This document shows positions 44,747 to 55,833 of a stretch of DNA of 64,000 nt, in pieces. Position numbers and translations under genes: made by a program. The notes below the pieces were generated by a model, which was given only the letters and a program-made list of their open reading frames with translations, did not search any database and was not told where the DNA came from. Origin of the DNA: an uncultured Thiodictyon sp. (GTDB taxonomy: Bacteria > Pseudomonadota > Gammaproteobacteria > Chromatiales > Chromatiaceae); contig CAILVI010000556.1 in NCBI GenBank assembly GCA_903837595.1, positions 1-64,000 on the forward strand, written 5' to 3'. Numbering within the stretch: the stretch's first letter is position 1; each line of letters begins with the position of its first letter.

Positions 44747-44838
44747 GGAGGTCGAGGCTTCAGCCGGTCCGGCGTGCAGGCGTCACTGATTGCTCTTAAG
44801 CGTGTCGGAAACCGCCACCGGCTGAAGCCTCGACCTCC
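44747..44838. repeat. Inverted repeat GGAGGTCGAGGCTTCAGCCGGT, copy D
   Basis: Perfect 22-bp arms at 44747-44768 and 44817-44838. It directly follows the preceding element. The gene-free stretch 44084-44893 consists of these repeats and the 21-bp tandem array. Confidence 0.8.
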
Positions 44839-44893
44839 AGTTGCAGCGAGACCATCGCTGGCTGGAATGATGCTCGCGGTCAAAAAGCATTTT

Positions 44894-45181
44894 TCAACAA
44901 GCCGCGTAGCGCCGCACATCCAAGTCCGCCGCCAGCAAGGGCTGAGACTGGACTACCGTGCCCTTCAGATGCGCCGTTTCCAGATGGGCATCGATCGCCG
45001 CATCGTCGGCCCATTCCTCGACAAAGGTGAAATCGGTCGGGTCGGCCGTGTTGGTGAGCAATTCATAGCGCAGGCAGCCCGCCTCCCGGCGGGTGGGCGC
45101 CAGCAGGCCCAGCAAAAGGGTACGCAGTTCGCCCACGCACTCCGGGCGGGCGACGAAACGGGCAACGATGTGAACGGTCAT
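44894..45181 (-). CDS. Antibiotic-biosynthesis-monooxygenase-type small protein
   Basis: 95 residues of the ABM/YgiN dimeric ferredoxin-like fold: VHIVARFVARPECVGELRTL, REAGCLRYELLTN, FVEEWADDAAIDAHLETAH. Relatives oxidise quinols or detoxify reactive compounds without a cofactor. Length is typical. It sits between R-M remnants, unrelated to them. Confidence 0.85.
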   Translation of the reverse strand: MTVHIVARFVARPECVGELRTLLLGLLAPTRREAGCLRYELLTNTADPTDFTFVEEWADDAAIDAHLETAHLKGTVVQSQPLLAADLDVRRYAAC

Positions 45182-45199
45182 GAATGGAACTCCGGAAGG

Positions 45200-46066
45200 T
45201 CATTGTTGGAAAGGGCGAAAGAGAAATCCCGCCTCGCGACACCGTTCCAATGCGGCCTTGAAGTCGGCAACGGCCTGCGCCAGCGGCGGGATGTCGCGCC
45301 CGATCGGCGGCAGCACATAGCGCGAGATGTTGACGCCGGCGAAGGCACGCCCCCAGGGGTCGTCCTCCCAGACCTCACGGCCCCACTTTTCCAGCGAAAA
45401 GGGCGGATTGGCCAGCACGATATCGAAAGTGGCGAGCCCGCCGGTGCTGGGGTCGGTGAACACCGGGCTGCGGAGCGTATCGCCGCGTTCGATCTAGGGG
45501 ACCTCGATCATCAGGCGCACGACACTGCGCGGGGTGTAGAACTCGCCGGCCTTCTTCTTGGTGGCGTCGGCAAAGGTCTTGATCAGATATTCGTAGGCGT
45601 CGCCGATGATGTCGTTACGCACCCGCTGGTTGCCGAGCGGCAGGGCTGAGAAATGCTCGATCAGGTCCTTGAGCAGGGCGTCCGGCAGCCGGTCCTTGTT
45701 GGTCCACTGGCCGTCGTCAAAGACGCCGTAGAGGTGCGCCTGATTGACGCGCTCGATGCCGCGCATGGCGTTGGCGATGGCGGCGCCGACATTGGCCGGC
45801 GCCTCGCGCACCGCGTCCCAGTGGCAGCCCTCCGGCACCTGGAAGCGGTGTTCATCGCCGAAGTCCTCGCCGTAGGTCTGCACCATCTGGGCGTGCTCTT
45901 CGTCCCAGCAGTCGCAGATGCGCTTGAAAAACAACAGCGGCAGGATGTAGCTCTTCCAGTCGGTGCGATCCAGCGGGCTGCCGCGCAGGGTGTTGGCGGC
46001 GCCCCACAGATGCGACTCGAGCTGCTGGAGGCTGACCTGCGGGGGTAGGGCGGTGTTCTGCTGCAT
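45200..46066 (-). pseudogene. hsdM: Type I DNA methylase subunit, decayed (second locus)
   Basis: The N-terminal domain is intact (SLQQLESHLWGAANTLRG, YILPLLFFKRICDCWDEE) through GEFYTPRSVVRLMIEV. Then TAG occurs at 45494-45496 in the same frame. Reading past it gives RGDTLRSPVF and the catalytic motif NPPFSLEKWG, so the roughly 65 residues holding SAM motif I were deleted and the junction created the stop. A second deletion joins WGRAFA to the C-terminal NISRYVLPPIG. hsdS of this locus was not found. Confidence 0.85.
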
Positions 46067-46343
46067 CCGGGGTTAGGGTCTGCCGTGTGGGCGGGTGGTG
46101 CCGAGGTTCGGTCACTTTGTCACATCGAGTCGACCACTGCCAGTACTGAACGCGCACGCTATGTTGCCTTCTGGTGAGCCGATCGGCGATGAGATCCGGC
46201 TCACCGACACATCCATCGAGCTGACCGTTAGCTGACAATCCCGCTCAGGTCTTGTCCAACTATCTGCTCTTAGGCTGTCTTCCCAAAGATCGCGATCAAG
46301 CGCGGCATGCTCACCCCGAACAGAGCGTCAGGAGGATCAGTCA

Positions 46344-47462
46344 ATGTATGTCGATTCAATGCGTTACCGTGACGTGCCCAGTGTCTTGAACGGGCGCGCC
46401 GCGTGGGCGGGCAGCCCGGTCAGTCCGACGGGCACCAAGGGCGTGCGTGCCAATCGCGTACCTCAGCCGTTGGCGGCGACCGAAGTCGATTGCTGTTCTT
46501 GCCAATACCGCGCCTTCTTCCAGTCACTGGTCGATGCCATCCCAGACCCCACCTTGGTCTGCGACCATGAAGGCATCGTGCGCTGGATCAATCAGGACGC
46601 CAGGCGGTTCCCGCTGCTGGCGGAGATTGCGGTGGACGCCCCCCTGCGGCTCATCCCGGGCGTGACCGCGCCCGACTTGGGTGAGTCGGACCCGCTGGTC
46701 CTGGTTGCGCATCTGCGGACCCAAGTAGCCGCCGATGATATCCCAGTGCTGCTGCTGCTGCATCGCCTGGACCCCGCCGGCGGCGATCTCTATGCAGAGC
46801 TGCATGCCAAGGCGCTGCGCGGGTTGGCAGACAGCAATTTCGGCATGATTTTGCGCCTGCAGGATGTGACGACCCGGGAGCTGGAGCGGCGCCATTTGCG
46901 TCGCCAGGTGACTCATTATGGTGAATTGGCCCACCGCGACAGCCTCACCGGCATCGCCAATCGGCGCCTGTTTGAAAGGGGCCTGCGTCGTGCCATCAGC
47001 GATGCGAGCCGATCCGGTGAACGTCTGGCGGTCCTCTTCCTGGACCTGGACGGATTCAAGGCAATCAATGACACGCGAGGTCACGCGGCGGGCGATCAGG
47101 TGCTGTGCCAGGTGGCTGCGCGCCTGCAGGGACTGGTGCGTCGCCCGGACCTCGTCGCGCGGCTTGGCGGGGATGAGTTCGCGGTCCTGGTACGCGATGC
47201 GTCCGGGCATGCCGGAGGTCTCGAACTGGGCGAGCGCCTGCTGGCGGCGCTCTGTGCGCCCATGGAGCTGGCCGACGGTATGGCCGCCATCGCGGCCAGT
47301 ATCGGCGTCAGCCTGTTCCCGGAGCATGGGCCGGATGGCGCGAACCTAATGTACCGGGCGGACGGGGCGATGTATGAGGTGAAACGTCGCGGCAAGCGTG
47401 GCGTGATGATGGCGCCGATGAGCGCCGCCCCGGGACTGAGCGCCGGCAAGCCCGATTGCTGA
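46344..47462 (+). CDS. PAS-GGDEF diguanylate cyclase
   Basis: 372 residues; AGGAGG lies 8 bases before the ATG. A PAS-like domain (about 55-185: VDAIPDPTLVCDHEGIVRWI) precedes the GGDEF domain (about 195-355), with DSLTGIANRRLF, FLDLDGFKAINDTRGH and the catalytic GGDEF at 275-279. The inhibitory I-site RRPD is five residues before it, so the enzyme is probably active, making cyclic-di-GMP with product feedback. No membrane helix. It converges on the truncated PAS gene. Confidence 0.93.
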   Translation: MYVDSMRYRDVPSVLNGRAAWAGSPVSPTGTKGVRANRVPQPLAATEVDCCSCQYRAFFQSLVDAIPDPTLVCDHEGIVRWINQDARRFPLLAEIAVDAPLRLIPGVTAPDLGESDPLVLVAHLRTQVAADDIPVLLLLHRLDPAGGDLYAELHAKALRGLADSNFGMILRLQDVTTRELERRHLRRQVTHYGELAHRDSLTGIANRRLFERGLRRAISDASRSGERLAVLFLDLDGFKAINDTRGHAAGDQVLCQVAARLQGLVRRPDLVARLGGDEFAVLVRDASGHAGGLELGERLLAALCAPMELADGMAAIAASIGVSLFPEHGPDGANLMYRADGAMYEVKRRGKRGVMMAPMSAAPGLSAGKPDC

Positions 47463-47488
47463 TCAATCACTCCCCGGCTTTTCTCTGA

Positions 47489-48595
47489 TCAGCGCCTGGA
47501 GCTGCGCAAGCAAGGCCGCCCGCAATGCGTGGCGTCGCGGTGATAACCGGTGATGCGGCTGAAGGCCTCATTGACATCAATGATCGCACCGTCGGCGGCA
47601 GTGATCATGATACCTTCCCAGGCATGGGTGAAGACGCTGGCGGCGAGGCGCAATTGCTGTTCAATCCGCTTGCGTTCGGCGATGTCATGCACACGGGCCA
47701 TTACGGCGACCTTGCCGTCAATCTCGACCGCATCGAGCAGCACTTCGGCGATGAAGGTCTGGCGGTTGTCCGCCCGTTGGTGCATCCACTCGAAGCGGCA
47801 GTGACCGTATTGCATCGCAAAGGCGATGCGTTGTCGGGCCAGGGTCATCGACGCCGTGCCGCATGGCTGCTGCGGCGGTGATACATCGGCGGGGTGATAG
47901 GCGCAGAACGCATCGCGGCTGGCGCAGCCGAAGAGCGCCAGGGTCGCCTGGTTGCAGTCGAAGAAACCCTGCTCGTCCGTCAGCATCAGCGCGTCGGTGG
48001 TCGCCTCGAAGAGCGTGCGGAACTTCGCCTCGGAGCGGCGCAACGCGGCCTGCGCCTGCTTGATCGCGGTGATATCCAGGAGCACCACCCGGCAGGCGGT
48101 CGGAGGCTCGCCGGTCGCTGGCGGGTGCTCGGGGCGGATCACCAGGCGCAGGTCGCGCCTGGTCTGCGGCGTATGTTCCAGGCCCACATAAATGGACTCC
48201 TCCGCGCCGTGATCCAGTACACGCGCGAGCCCCGCCAACAGGGCGCTCCAATCCCCGGGGGCGAGCCAGGTGCTCAGAACCAGGTCCGGCACCAGTGCGC
48301 GGTCCACCCCCAGCAATTGGGCGGCGGTCAGGTTCATCCGGCTGATCCGGCCCGCTCGGGTGAGGGTGGCATAGGCCGCCGGGGCAAAGTCATAGAGGTC
48401 GGCGTAGGTGTCGCGCGACTTCTCCAGCGCTTGCCGGGCGGCGCGCAGTTCGCGGTTCTGGAGTTCCAGTTCGATTTGGTGGACCTGTAGCTCTTGCACC
48501 ACCTGGCGGGGGTCGGCGGCGTCCAGGGTCTCACGGCGTAGGGCGGCGAGCAGGTCGCTCAATGAGCCGTCGGGGATCTGGCTGAGGCGCGTCAT
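47489..48595 (-). pseudogene. PAS-domain sensor lacking an output domain
   Basis: 368 residues from the ATG at 48595. N-terminal [19 protein letters not shown] and the following PAS domain closely match the hybrid kinase encoded divergently at 48802. A second PAS (KFRTLFEATTDALMLTDEQ) and the start of a third (AWEGIMITAADGAIIDVNE) follow. The third stops at ITGYHRDATHC, where PAS domains normally continue; another frame carries a helical tail to about 47465. Kinase or GGDEF output is missing. It is probably a truncated or frameshifted gene, though a short PAS protein could still act. Confidence 0.65.
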
Positions 48596-48801
48596 GGGGG
48601 GCTCCGTGATCGGCTGGGGCCGGGGTTGGTCTGTCCTGTCCCAGACGCTTAGCATAGAATGGATCGACAGGTCCTTCCAGGCGGGCGGTTCTGCATCTCG
48701 CCTATGTATCGCAAGGGTGTCGGCACATGCCCGACATAGAACCGCGATCGACAGGTTTATCCGATCATGAAGCGACTCCCATCCAGCCTCTGGAACTCAC
48801 G

Positions 48802-50574
48802 ATGTCTACCCTGAGCGGCGCCCCCGATGGCGTGCTGACCGACCTGCTCGCGCAGCTGCGTCGTGAGGGCGCCGACCCGGCCGATGCGGTGCACGAGCTT
48901 CAGGTCCGCCAGATCGAACTGGAACTCCAGAACCGGGAGCTGCGCGCGGCCCAGCAGGCGCTGGAGGAGTCGCGCGACCGCTATGTGGACCTCTATGATT
49001 TCGCACCGGTGGCCTATGCCACGCTCACCCGCGAGAGCCGGATCACCCAGATGAACCTGACCGCCGCCGCGTTGTTGGGCGTGGAACGGGGGGCGAAGCT
49101 GGACCTGTTCCTGGGCGCGCGGCTAGCCGACGGGGACTCCCGGCTCCTGCTCAGCAGCCTGGGGCGGGTGCTCGCGAGCGGCGTGGAGGAGTCCATCGAG
49201 GTCCGTCTGGGGCGCCCGCCGGCTCCCCGGCGCGACCTGCAACTGATGCTCCGTCGCGAGGCTGCGGGCGCGGCCGGGGACCCTCCCACCGCGCGCGTGA
49301 TCCTGTTGGACATCACCGCGCGGCGCCAGGCCGAGGCCGAGCTCGCCCAGTATCGGCAACACCTGGAGGCCCTGGTGGAGGCGCGTACCGCGGCGCTGGT
49401 CGCCGCCAGGGACGCCGCCGAGGCGGCCAACCGGGCCAAGAGCGCCTTCCTCGCCAACATGAGCCACGAACTGCGCACGCCCATGAACGCGATCATGGGC
49501 ATGACGACCCTGGCCCAGCTGCGCGCCACCGACCCCAAACAGATCGATCAGCTGCACAAGGCCAACCGGGCCGCCCAGCATCTGCTCACCGTGATCAACG
49601 ACATCCTTGACATCTCCCAGATCGAGGCCGACCGCCTCACCTTGGGGGCAGCGACCTTCAATCTGGACGCGGTGTTGGCGGACCTGACCGATCTGATCGG
49701 CCATGACGTGGCCGACAAGGGGCTGAAACTGGCGATCGACATCCGCCCCGACCTGGGGCAGCAGTCGCTGCAAGGCGACGCCGGGCGTCTGGGGCAGATC
49801 CTGCTCAATCTCGCCGGCAATGCGGTCAAGTTCACCGCCCGCGGGTCCATCATGCTGCGCGTGCAGCGGATCGAGGACACCGCCACGGACCTGGTCCTGC
49901 GCTTCGAGGTGCAGGATACCGGCATCGGCATTGCCGACGCGGACCAGCCGCGGCTCTTCACCGCCTTCGAGCAAGCCGATAACTCGACGACGCGCCAATA
50001 TGGCGGCACTGGTCTGGGACTGGCGATCAGCCGGCGGCTGGCCGAGCTCATGGGCGGCACCCTGGGGGTCGTGAGCCAGCTCGGGACCGGGAGTACCTTC
50101 TGGTTTACCGTGCGTCTGGCCAAGGCCACAGGGGCGGAGGCGCCGCCGTCGCAACCGGCTGAGCGTGGCGCCTATGACCAACTGCGGACCCGCCGCACCC
50201 GTGCCCGCCTCCTGCTGGTGGAGGATGAACCGGTCAATCAGGAGGTGATGCAGGAACTGGTGGCCGATCTGGGGCTGACGGTCGACGTGGCCGCCGACGG
50301 GGCGCAGGCCCTGGCGATGGCGGCGCGCACCGATTACGACCTGATCCTGATGGACCTGCAGTTGCCCGTGATGGATGGGATCGAGGCGTCGCAACGGATC
50401 CGCCAATTGCCCACGGGCGCGCGGGTGCCGATCATCGCCACCACCGCCAGTGTATTCACCGAGGACCGGATGCGCTGCCTGGCGGCCGGCATGACCGACT
50501 TCATCACCAAACCGGTGGACCCGGATGTACTCTATACGACCTTGCTCAACTACCTGCCCGCGGGCGATGATTGA
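48802..50574 (+). CDS. PAS hybrid sensor histidine kinase
   Basis: 590 residues from ATG 48802. A helical N-terminus with [19 protein letters not shown] and a PAS domain (about 75-185) precede a coiled coil, HisKA with His222 ([15 protein letters not shown]), HATPase ([30 protein letters not shown]) and a receiver domain with Asp518 ([13 protein letters not shown]). No membrane helix, so cytoplasmic. No Hpt domain; a separate phosphotransfer protein is needed. The HD-GYP response regulator starts 72 bases downstream and may be its partner. Confidence 0.93.
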   Translation: MSTLSGAPDGVLTDLLAQLRREGADPADAVHELQVRQIELELQNRELRAAQQALEESRDRYVDLYDFAPVAYATLTRESRITQMNLTAAALLGVERGAKLDLFLGARLADGDSRLLLSSLGRVLASGVEESIEVRLGRPPAPRRDLQLMLRREAAGAAGDPPTARVILLDITARRQAEAELAQYRQHLEALVEARTAALVAARDAAEAANRAKSAFLANMSHELRTPMNAIMGMTTLAQLRATDPKQIDQLHKANRAAQHLLTVINDILDISQIEADRLTLGAATFNLDAVLADLTDLIGHDVADKGLKLAIDIRPDLGQQSLQGDAGRLGQILLNLAGNAVKFTARGSIMLRVQRIEDTATDLVLRFEVQDTGIGIADADQPRLFTAFEQADNSTTRQYGGTGLGLAISRRLAELMGGTLGVVSQLGTGSTFWFTVRLAKATGAEAPPSQPAERGAYDQLRTRRTRARLLLVEDEPVNQEVMQELVADLGLTVDVAADGAQALAMAARTDYDLILMDLQLPVMDGIEASQRIRQLPTGARVPIIATTASVFTEDRMRCLAAGMTDFITKPVDPDVLYTTLLNYLPAGDD

Positions 50575-50646
50575 AGAGCATCGAAGAGGCCGTGGTCACG
50601 CCAAGGCAGCCGCGCGACGAGCCAATCAACCAGGGGCGCCAGATCA

Positions 50647-51786
50647 GTGAGCGAGCAGTCCGATCCGTCCTTCCCATCATACCCGAGCAGTAACGGCGAC
50701 CCCAGCGCCCCGGCCACCATCCTGATCGTGGACGACCTGCCGGACAACCTGGCGGTGCTGGGCGACATCCTCTTGCCCCAGTATCGGGTGCTGGCCGCAT
50801 CGACCGGCGAGCGCGCCCTGCGGCTCGCCGCGGCGCAGCCGCCACCGGACCTCATCCTGCTGGACGTGATGATGCCCGGCATGGACGGTTACCAGGTACT
50901 GGCCAGGCTCCAGGCGGATGAGCACACGCGCGACATTCCCGTGATCTTTGTCACCGCCATGAATGGGGTGGAGGATGAGGAACGCGGCCTTGAACAGGGC
51001 GCCGCGGACTATATTGCGAAGCCGCTGCGCCCGCGCATCGTGCTGGCGCGCGTCCATACCCAGCTCGCACTCAAACGCGCGGGCGACCTGCTGCGCGAGC
51101 GCAACGCCAGCCTGGAGGCGGAGGTGCAGCGGCGCCTCGGGGAGAATCAGGTCATCCAGGATGTGAGTATCCACGCCCTGGCCCGGCTGGCGGAGGTCCG
51201 CGACAACGAGACCGGCAACCACCTGCGCCGGACCCAGGGCTATGTGTCCACGCTGGCGCGGCGGTTGCGGGAGCAACCGCGCTTTGCCGGTGAACTCACC
51301 GAGCGCACGCTCGACCTGCTGGCCAAATCGGCGCTACTGCACGACATCGGCAAGGTCGGCATCCCCGATCATATCCTGCGTAAACCGGGACCGCTCACGG
51401 CAGCGGAGCGGGAGGTCATGAAGACCCACGCGAAACTCGGTAGCGACGCGATCGAGCAGGCCGAGCGCGACGCGTTGCGGCCGGTTGCCTTCCTGACCCT
51501 GGCCAAGGACATTGCCCATTATCATCATGAACAGTGGGACGGCAGCGGCTACCCGGAGGGTCTGGTGGGCGAGGCGATCCCGCTGGCCGCCCGCCTCATG
51601 GCCCTGGCCGATGTGTTTGATGCACTGATCAGCCGCCGGGTTTATAAGGAGCCCTTCCCTCTTGAGACGGCCCGCGACCTGATCCGCGAAGCAAGCGGCC
51701 GGCAGTTCGACCCGACCCTGGTCGAGGTCTTTCTGGACGGGTTCGACGAGATCGCCGCAATCGCCAACCGCTACCGTGACGGTTAG
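50647..51786 (+). CDS. Response regulator with HD-GYP domain
   Basis: 379 residues from a GTG start. Receiver domain with Asp73 (LILLDVMMPGMDGYQVL) is joined by a coiled coil to an HD-GYP domain with HDIGKVGIPDHIL (His232-Asp233) and HHEQWDGSGYPEGL. HD-GYP enzymes hydrolyse cyclic-di-GMP; all motif residues are present. It lies between two hybrid kinase genes in the same direction, so the cluster encodes both synthesis and breakdown of the messenger. Confidence 0.93.
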   Translation: MSEQSDPSFPSYPSSNGDPSAPATILIVDDLPDNLAVLGDILLPQYRVLAASTGERALRLAAAQPPPDLILLDVMMPGMDGYQVLARLQADEHTRDIPVIFVTAMNGVEDEERGLEQGAADYIAKPLRPRIVLARVHTQLALKRAGDLLRERNASLEAEVQRRLGENQVIQDVSIHALARLAEVRDNETGNHLRRTQGYVSTLARRLREQPRFAGELTERTLDLLAKSALLHDIGKVGIPDHILRKPGPLTAAEREVMKTHAKLGSDAIEQAERDALRPVAFLTLAKDIAHYHHEQWDGSGYPEGLVGEAIPLAARLMALADVFDALISRRVYKEPFPLETARDLIREASGRQFDPTLVEVFLDGFDEIAAIANRYRDG

Positions 51787-51819
51787 GCCCCCCAGGATAC
51801 CCAGGACGAGGTGATTTCC

Positions 51820-54800
51820 ATGCAGAACGTGCCAGCCGCAGAGCGCTCACGCCACCACCGTGATCGCTGGCCCACCTGGGTCGCCTACGGCTTCGCCGTG
51901 TTGGTCACCCTGGGTGTCCTGCTGGAGCACCGGTTGATCGAGCTCTCCTTGGGCAACCATTTGGTGGCGATCCTGTTGATGTTCCCCATTACGTTGAGCG
52001 CCTTGATGGGCGGGCTGGGTCCCGGTCTGCTCGCCACCCTGATCGCCACCCTGGGCCTGACCTGGCAGGCCATCCCCCCGACCGGAGACTGGTACGCGCT
52101 CACCCCCGAGAACCTCTTTAAATTGGGCGCCTTGGTCGCTAATGGCGTCTTGGCGAGCGCCATGAGCGAATGGCTGCACCGCTCGCGCCGTCGCGCCCGG
52201 GTGAGCCAACAGGCCCTTGCGGACCAGCTCGGGACGCTGCAGCTCTTGGCCGCCGTCGCGGACGGGACCAGCGACGCCATCTTCGCCAAGGACCGCGCCG
52301 GCCGTTATACCCTGGTCAACCCGCAGGCCGCGCGCTTCCTGGGGCGGCCCGCCCAGCAGGTGCTGGGACGCGACGACCGGGCGCTCTTCACCCTGGAGCA
52401 GGCGCAGCAGATCGAGGACCAGGATCGGTTGGTGATGCAGAGCAACCGCAGCCAGAATTTCCAGATCGACTTGACCATGGCGGATGGCGCGGTCAGCTTC
52501 CTGTGCATCAAGGGACCACTGCACGCCGCGGACGGCCAGGTGATCGGGACCTTCGGTATCGCGCGGGACATCGGCGAGATCAAGCGGGCCGAGTACGCCC
52601 TGGATCAGGAGCGTCGCCTGCTCAAGACCCTGCTCCGGACCCTGCCTGACCTGGTCTGGCTCAAAGACTCAGACGGCGTTTTTCTCGCATGCAATCGGCG
52701 CTTTGAGTCGCTGTTTGGGGCCACTGAGGACGCTATCCTGGGACGGACAGACCGCGATTTCGTGGATGCGCAGACCGCGCGGTTCTGCCTGGCGAGCGAC
52801 CGCGCGGCCATCACCGCCGGCGGCCCTGTGGTCAACGAGGAGGAGATGACCTTCCGCAGCGACGGCCACCGGGAACGGTTGGAGATCATCAAGACGCCCA
52901 TGCTCGACGTGCAGGGGAATCTGATCGGGGTGCTGGGCATCGGGCGCGACATCACGGCCGCGCATCGGGGCGAGACGGCGTTACGTGAAAGCGAGCGGCT
53001 CACGCGCGCGGTCCTCGACTCTGTATCGTCCCATATCGCTGTACTCGACCACACCGGAGCCATCGTCGCGGTCAACCGGCCCTGGGAACGGTTTGCCATT
53101 GAGAACAGCCCTGCACCGGGCCAGCCGGCCACGCGCACGAGCGTGGGCACGGATTATCTGGCCGTCCTGTGCGATAGCCGCGGGGAGGCGTCCGCCGGCG
53201 CCATGACCGCCTATGACGGCATCCTGGCCGTATTGCAGGGCTGGCAGCCGAGCTTCTTCCTGGAGTACCCCTGCCACGCACCGGATCGTCAGCGCTGGTT
53301 CACCATGAGTGTCACGCCCTTGGCGGGCGCCGGGCGAGGCGTCGTTATCGCCCACGCTGACATTACCGGGCGGCGGCATGCCGAAGACGCGTTGCGCAAG
53401 CTGTCGTTGGCGGTCGAGCAGAGCCCCAGCAGCATCGTCATCACCGACCTTGCGGCCCGCGTTGAATACGTTAATGACGCCTTTGTGCGCACCAGCGGGT
53501 ACGCGCGTGCCGAGGTCTTGGGCCAGAACCCGCGCATCCTGCGCTCGGGTCACACACCGCCGGCGATCTACCAGGCGCTATGGGGGGCATTGATCGCGGG
53601 CCGAACCTGGCGCGGTGAGCTGATCAACCGCCGCAAGGACGGCAGCGAGTATGTGGAACTCGTCACGATCGCGCCGATCCGCCAGCCGGACGGGTCCATC
53701 ACCCACTACCTGGCCATCAAGGAAGACGTGACTGAGACGCGCCGCCTGGAGCAGGACCTGGCCGGCCACCGGGAGCACTTGGAGGAACTGGTGGAGCGCC
53801 GCACCGCCGAACTGGCGGCGGCCAAGCACGAGGCCGAGTCCGCCAATCGGGCCAAAAGCGCCTTCCTGGCCAATATGAGCCACGAGATCCGCACCCCCAT
53901 GAACGCTATCCTGGGGCTCACCCATCTGCTCGGGCGCGACGTTGCGGACCCGGTGCAGCAGGCGCGCCTGGTCAAGATCGACTCCGCTGCCAATCACCTG
54001 CTGGTGATCATTAACGACATCCTGGACATTTCCAAGATCGAGGCCGGCAAACTCACCTTGGAGTCGGTGAGGTTTTCCCCGGCGGCACTCCTCGATCAGG
54101 TCCGTTCACTGATCAATGACGCGCTCCAGGCCAAGGGACTCACCTATTGCGCCGAGGTCGACTCACTGCCGGCGGTCCTGCGGGGCGACGCGACCCGGCT
54201 GCGCCAGGTGCTGCTCAACTATCTGACCAATGCCATCAAGTTCACGCAGCGGGGGGAGATCACGCTGAAGGCTGCGGTCATTGAGGAGTCGGAACACAGT
54301 CTGCTGGCCCGCTTCGATGTGCGCGATACGGGCGTCGGCATCGCTCCGGAGCAGTTGGACAAGCTGTTCGCCGCTTTCGAGCAGGCGGACAGTTCGACCA
54401 CCCGGCGCTATGGCGGCACCGGTCTGGGGCTCGCGATCACGCGCCGCTTGGTTGAGCTGATGGGCGGTCAGACCGGGGTGATCAGCACCCCCGGCGTGGG
54501 CAGTACCTTTTGGTTAACCGTGCGTTTGCGCAAGACCACCGAGGCCCCCCTGCCGAGCAGCGCGGGCGATGGCGGTCCGCCCGTCCGTGCGGTCCTGGCG
54601 CGTCGGCATGCGGGCACCCGTCTACTGCTGGCGGAAGACAGTCCGACCAACCGGGAGGTCGCCCGGGAACTGTTGCGGCAGGTTGGGATCGAGGTCGACG
54701 TGGCGGAGGATGGACGTGCGGCCCTGACCCTCGCCCAGGGTTTCCGCTACCCCCTCATCCTGATGGATATCCAGATGCCGGTCATGGACGGGTTGGATGC

Positions 54801-55347
54801 GACCCGGGCCATCCGTGGCCTACCCGGATATGGTGAGACGCCGATCCTGGCGATGACCGCCCATGCCTTCGAGGAGGATCGGCAAGTCTGTCTGGCGGCC
54901 GGGATGAGCGATCATATCGCCAAACCGGTGAACCCAGACCGGCTTTACGGCCTGCTGCTGCAATGGCTGCCGCCCGGCGCCGCGCAAGCAGCCGATACCG
55001 GGGCAGGTGAGCCGGCCAGCGATGAGGGTCAGGGAGCGGACCTTGTCACGGATGGCGTCGCGCCCGCGGGTGCGACAGCGGTCTCGCGGCTCCTCACCCT
55101 CACCGAGCAGGAAGCCGCCAGCCCTCTTCTGGACCGTATCGAGCGACTCCTGATCCAGGGCGACCTTGCGGTCCAGCAGACGCTGCGCCAGGAACAGGCC
55201 TGCCTCAGGGCGTCCCTGGGGGACCGCGCGCACATCCTGACGCAGCAGGTCGGCGCCTTCGACTTCGAGGCCGCGCTGCAGACCTTGCGGGCGGCCCGCG
55301 CCGCAGCGCAGTTTGGCGGCCCATCAGGATCGCGAGCGCAGTCTTGA
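51820..55347 (+). CDS. DUF4118-PAS hybrid sensor histidine kinase
   Basis: 1175 residues; ATG 51820 has GAGGTG 6 bases upstream and is preferred to the GTG at 51811. N-terminal membrane region (about 15-110) has the KdpD-type DUF4118 pattern ([19 protein letters not shown]). Four PAS domains follow (about 135-650), then a coiled coil, HisKA with His688 ([15 protein letters not shown]), HATPase ([22 protein letters not shown]), and a receiver with Asp983 ([13 protein letters not shown]). A C-terminal helical domain ([13 protein letters not shown]) resembles the end of the kinase at 58914 and lacks an obvious Hpt histidine. Confidence 0.92.
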   Translation: MQNVPAAERSRHHRDRWPTWVAYGFAVLVTLGVLLEHRLIELSLGNHLVAILLMFPITLSALMGGLGPGLLATLIATLGLTWQAIPPTGDWYALTPENLFKLGALVANGVLASAMSEWLHRSRRRARVSQQALADQLGTLQLLAAVADGTSDAIFAKDRAGRYTLVNPQAARFLGRPAQQVLGRDDRALFTLEQAQQIEDQDRLVMQSNRSQNFQIDLTMADGAVSFLCIKGPLHAADGQVIGTFGIARDIGEIKRAEYALDQERRLLKTLLRTLPDLVWLKDSDGVFLACNRRFESLFGATEDAILGRTDRDFVDAQTARFCLASDRAAITAGGPVVNEEEMTFRSDGHRERLEIIKTPMLDVQGNLIGVLGIGRDITAAHRGETALRESERLTRAVLDSVSSHIAVLDHTGAIVAVNRPWERFAIENSPAPGQPATRTSVGTDYLAVLCDSRGEASAGAMTAYDGILAVLQGWQPSFFLEYPCHAPDRQRWFTMSVTPLAGAGRGVVIAHADITGRRHAEDALRKLSLAVEQSPSSIVITDLAARVEYVNDAFVRTSGYARAEVLGQNPRILRSGHTPPAIYQALWGALIAGRTWRGELINRRKDGSEYVELVTIAPIRQPDGSITHYLAIKEDVTETRRLEQDLAGHREHLEELVERRTAELAAAKHEAESANRAKSAFLANMSHEIRTPMNAILGLTHLLGRDVADPVQQARLVKIDSAANHLLVIINDILDISKIEAGKLTLESVRFSPAALLDQVRSLINDALQAKGLTYCAEVDSLPAVLRGDATRLRQVLLNYLTNAIKFTQRGEITLKAAVIEESEHSLLARFDVRDTGVGIAPEQLDKLFAAFEQADSSTTRRYGGTGLGLAITRRLVELMGGQTGVISTPGVGSTFWLTVRLRKTTEAPLPSSAGDGGPPVRAVLARRHAGTRLLLAEDSPTNREVARELLRQVGIEVDVAEDGRAALTLAQGFRYPLILMDIQMPVMDGLDATRAIRGLPGYGETPILAMTAHAFEEDRQVCLAAGMSDHIAKPVNPDRLYGLLLQWLPPGAAQAADTGAGEPASDEGQGADLVTDGVAPAGATAVSRLLTLTEQEAASPLLDRIERLLIQGDLAVQQTLRQEQACLRASLGDRAHILTQQVGAFDFEAALQTLRAARAAAQFGGPSGSRAQS

Positions 55348-55369
55348 TCGTCGTTCTGGCCGACAGTCA

Positions 55370-55672
55370 TCATTGGTCCTGCCACTTCTGCATCACGGCG
55401 CGTACCTGCGGCAAGAGTTCGAGGAATAAATCGATCAGGGTAGGATCAAAATGCTTGCCGGCCGGCTCCTTCAGATACCCGAGCGTTTGCTCCACCGGCC
55501 GGGGCTCCTTATAGGGACGGCGGCAGCTCAATGCGTCGAAGACGTCGGCGATGGCGACGATCCGCCCCGCAATTGGAATAGCCTCGCCGCACAGGCGCGC
55601 CGGATAGCCTGAGCCATCCCACTTCTCATGATGGGTCAGTTGTTCTCCCGTGAAGGCATCACGTGCATGTCC
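55370..55672 (-). pseudogene. HD-GYP phosphodiesterase, C-terminal fragment
   Basis: About 95 residues of an HD-GYP domain: LTHHEKWDGSGYPARLCGEA, RIVAIADVFDALSCRRPYKE, GKHFDPTLIDLFLELLP. The HD half and receiver are missing; upstream residues in the frame are not family-like. It reads toward the end of the large kinase gene. Confidence 0.75.
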
Positions 55673-55833
55673 GAGCAGGTCTTGGGGGTCACCACCAACC
55701 CGTTGCGCTGGGCGAGTCCCGATGGTCGAGACCCAGTAGTAAACGACGCTACCCAGATGTGTAGCCAGCAATTCCAGGGAAGGGTTGAACCAATCGGCGG
55801 TTGGCAAAGGATTCACCTTGGTCGGCCGCAATG

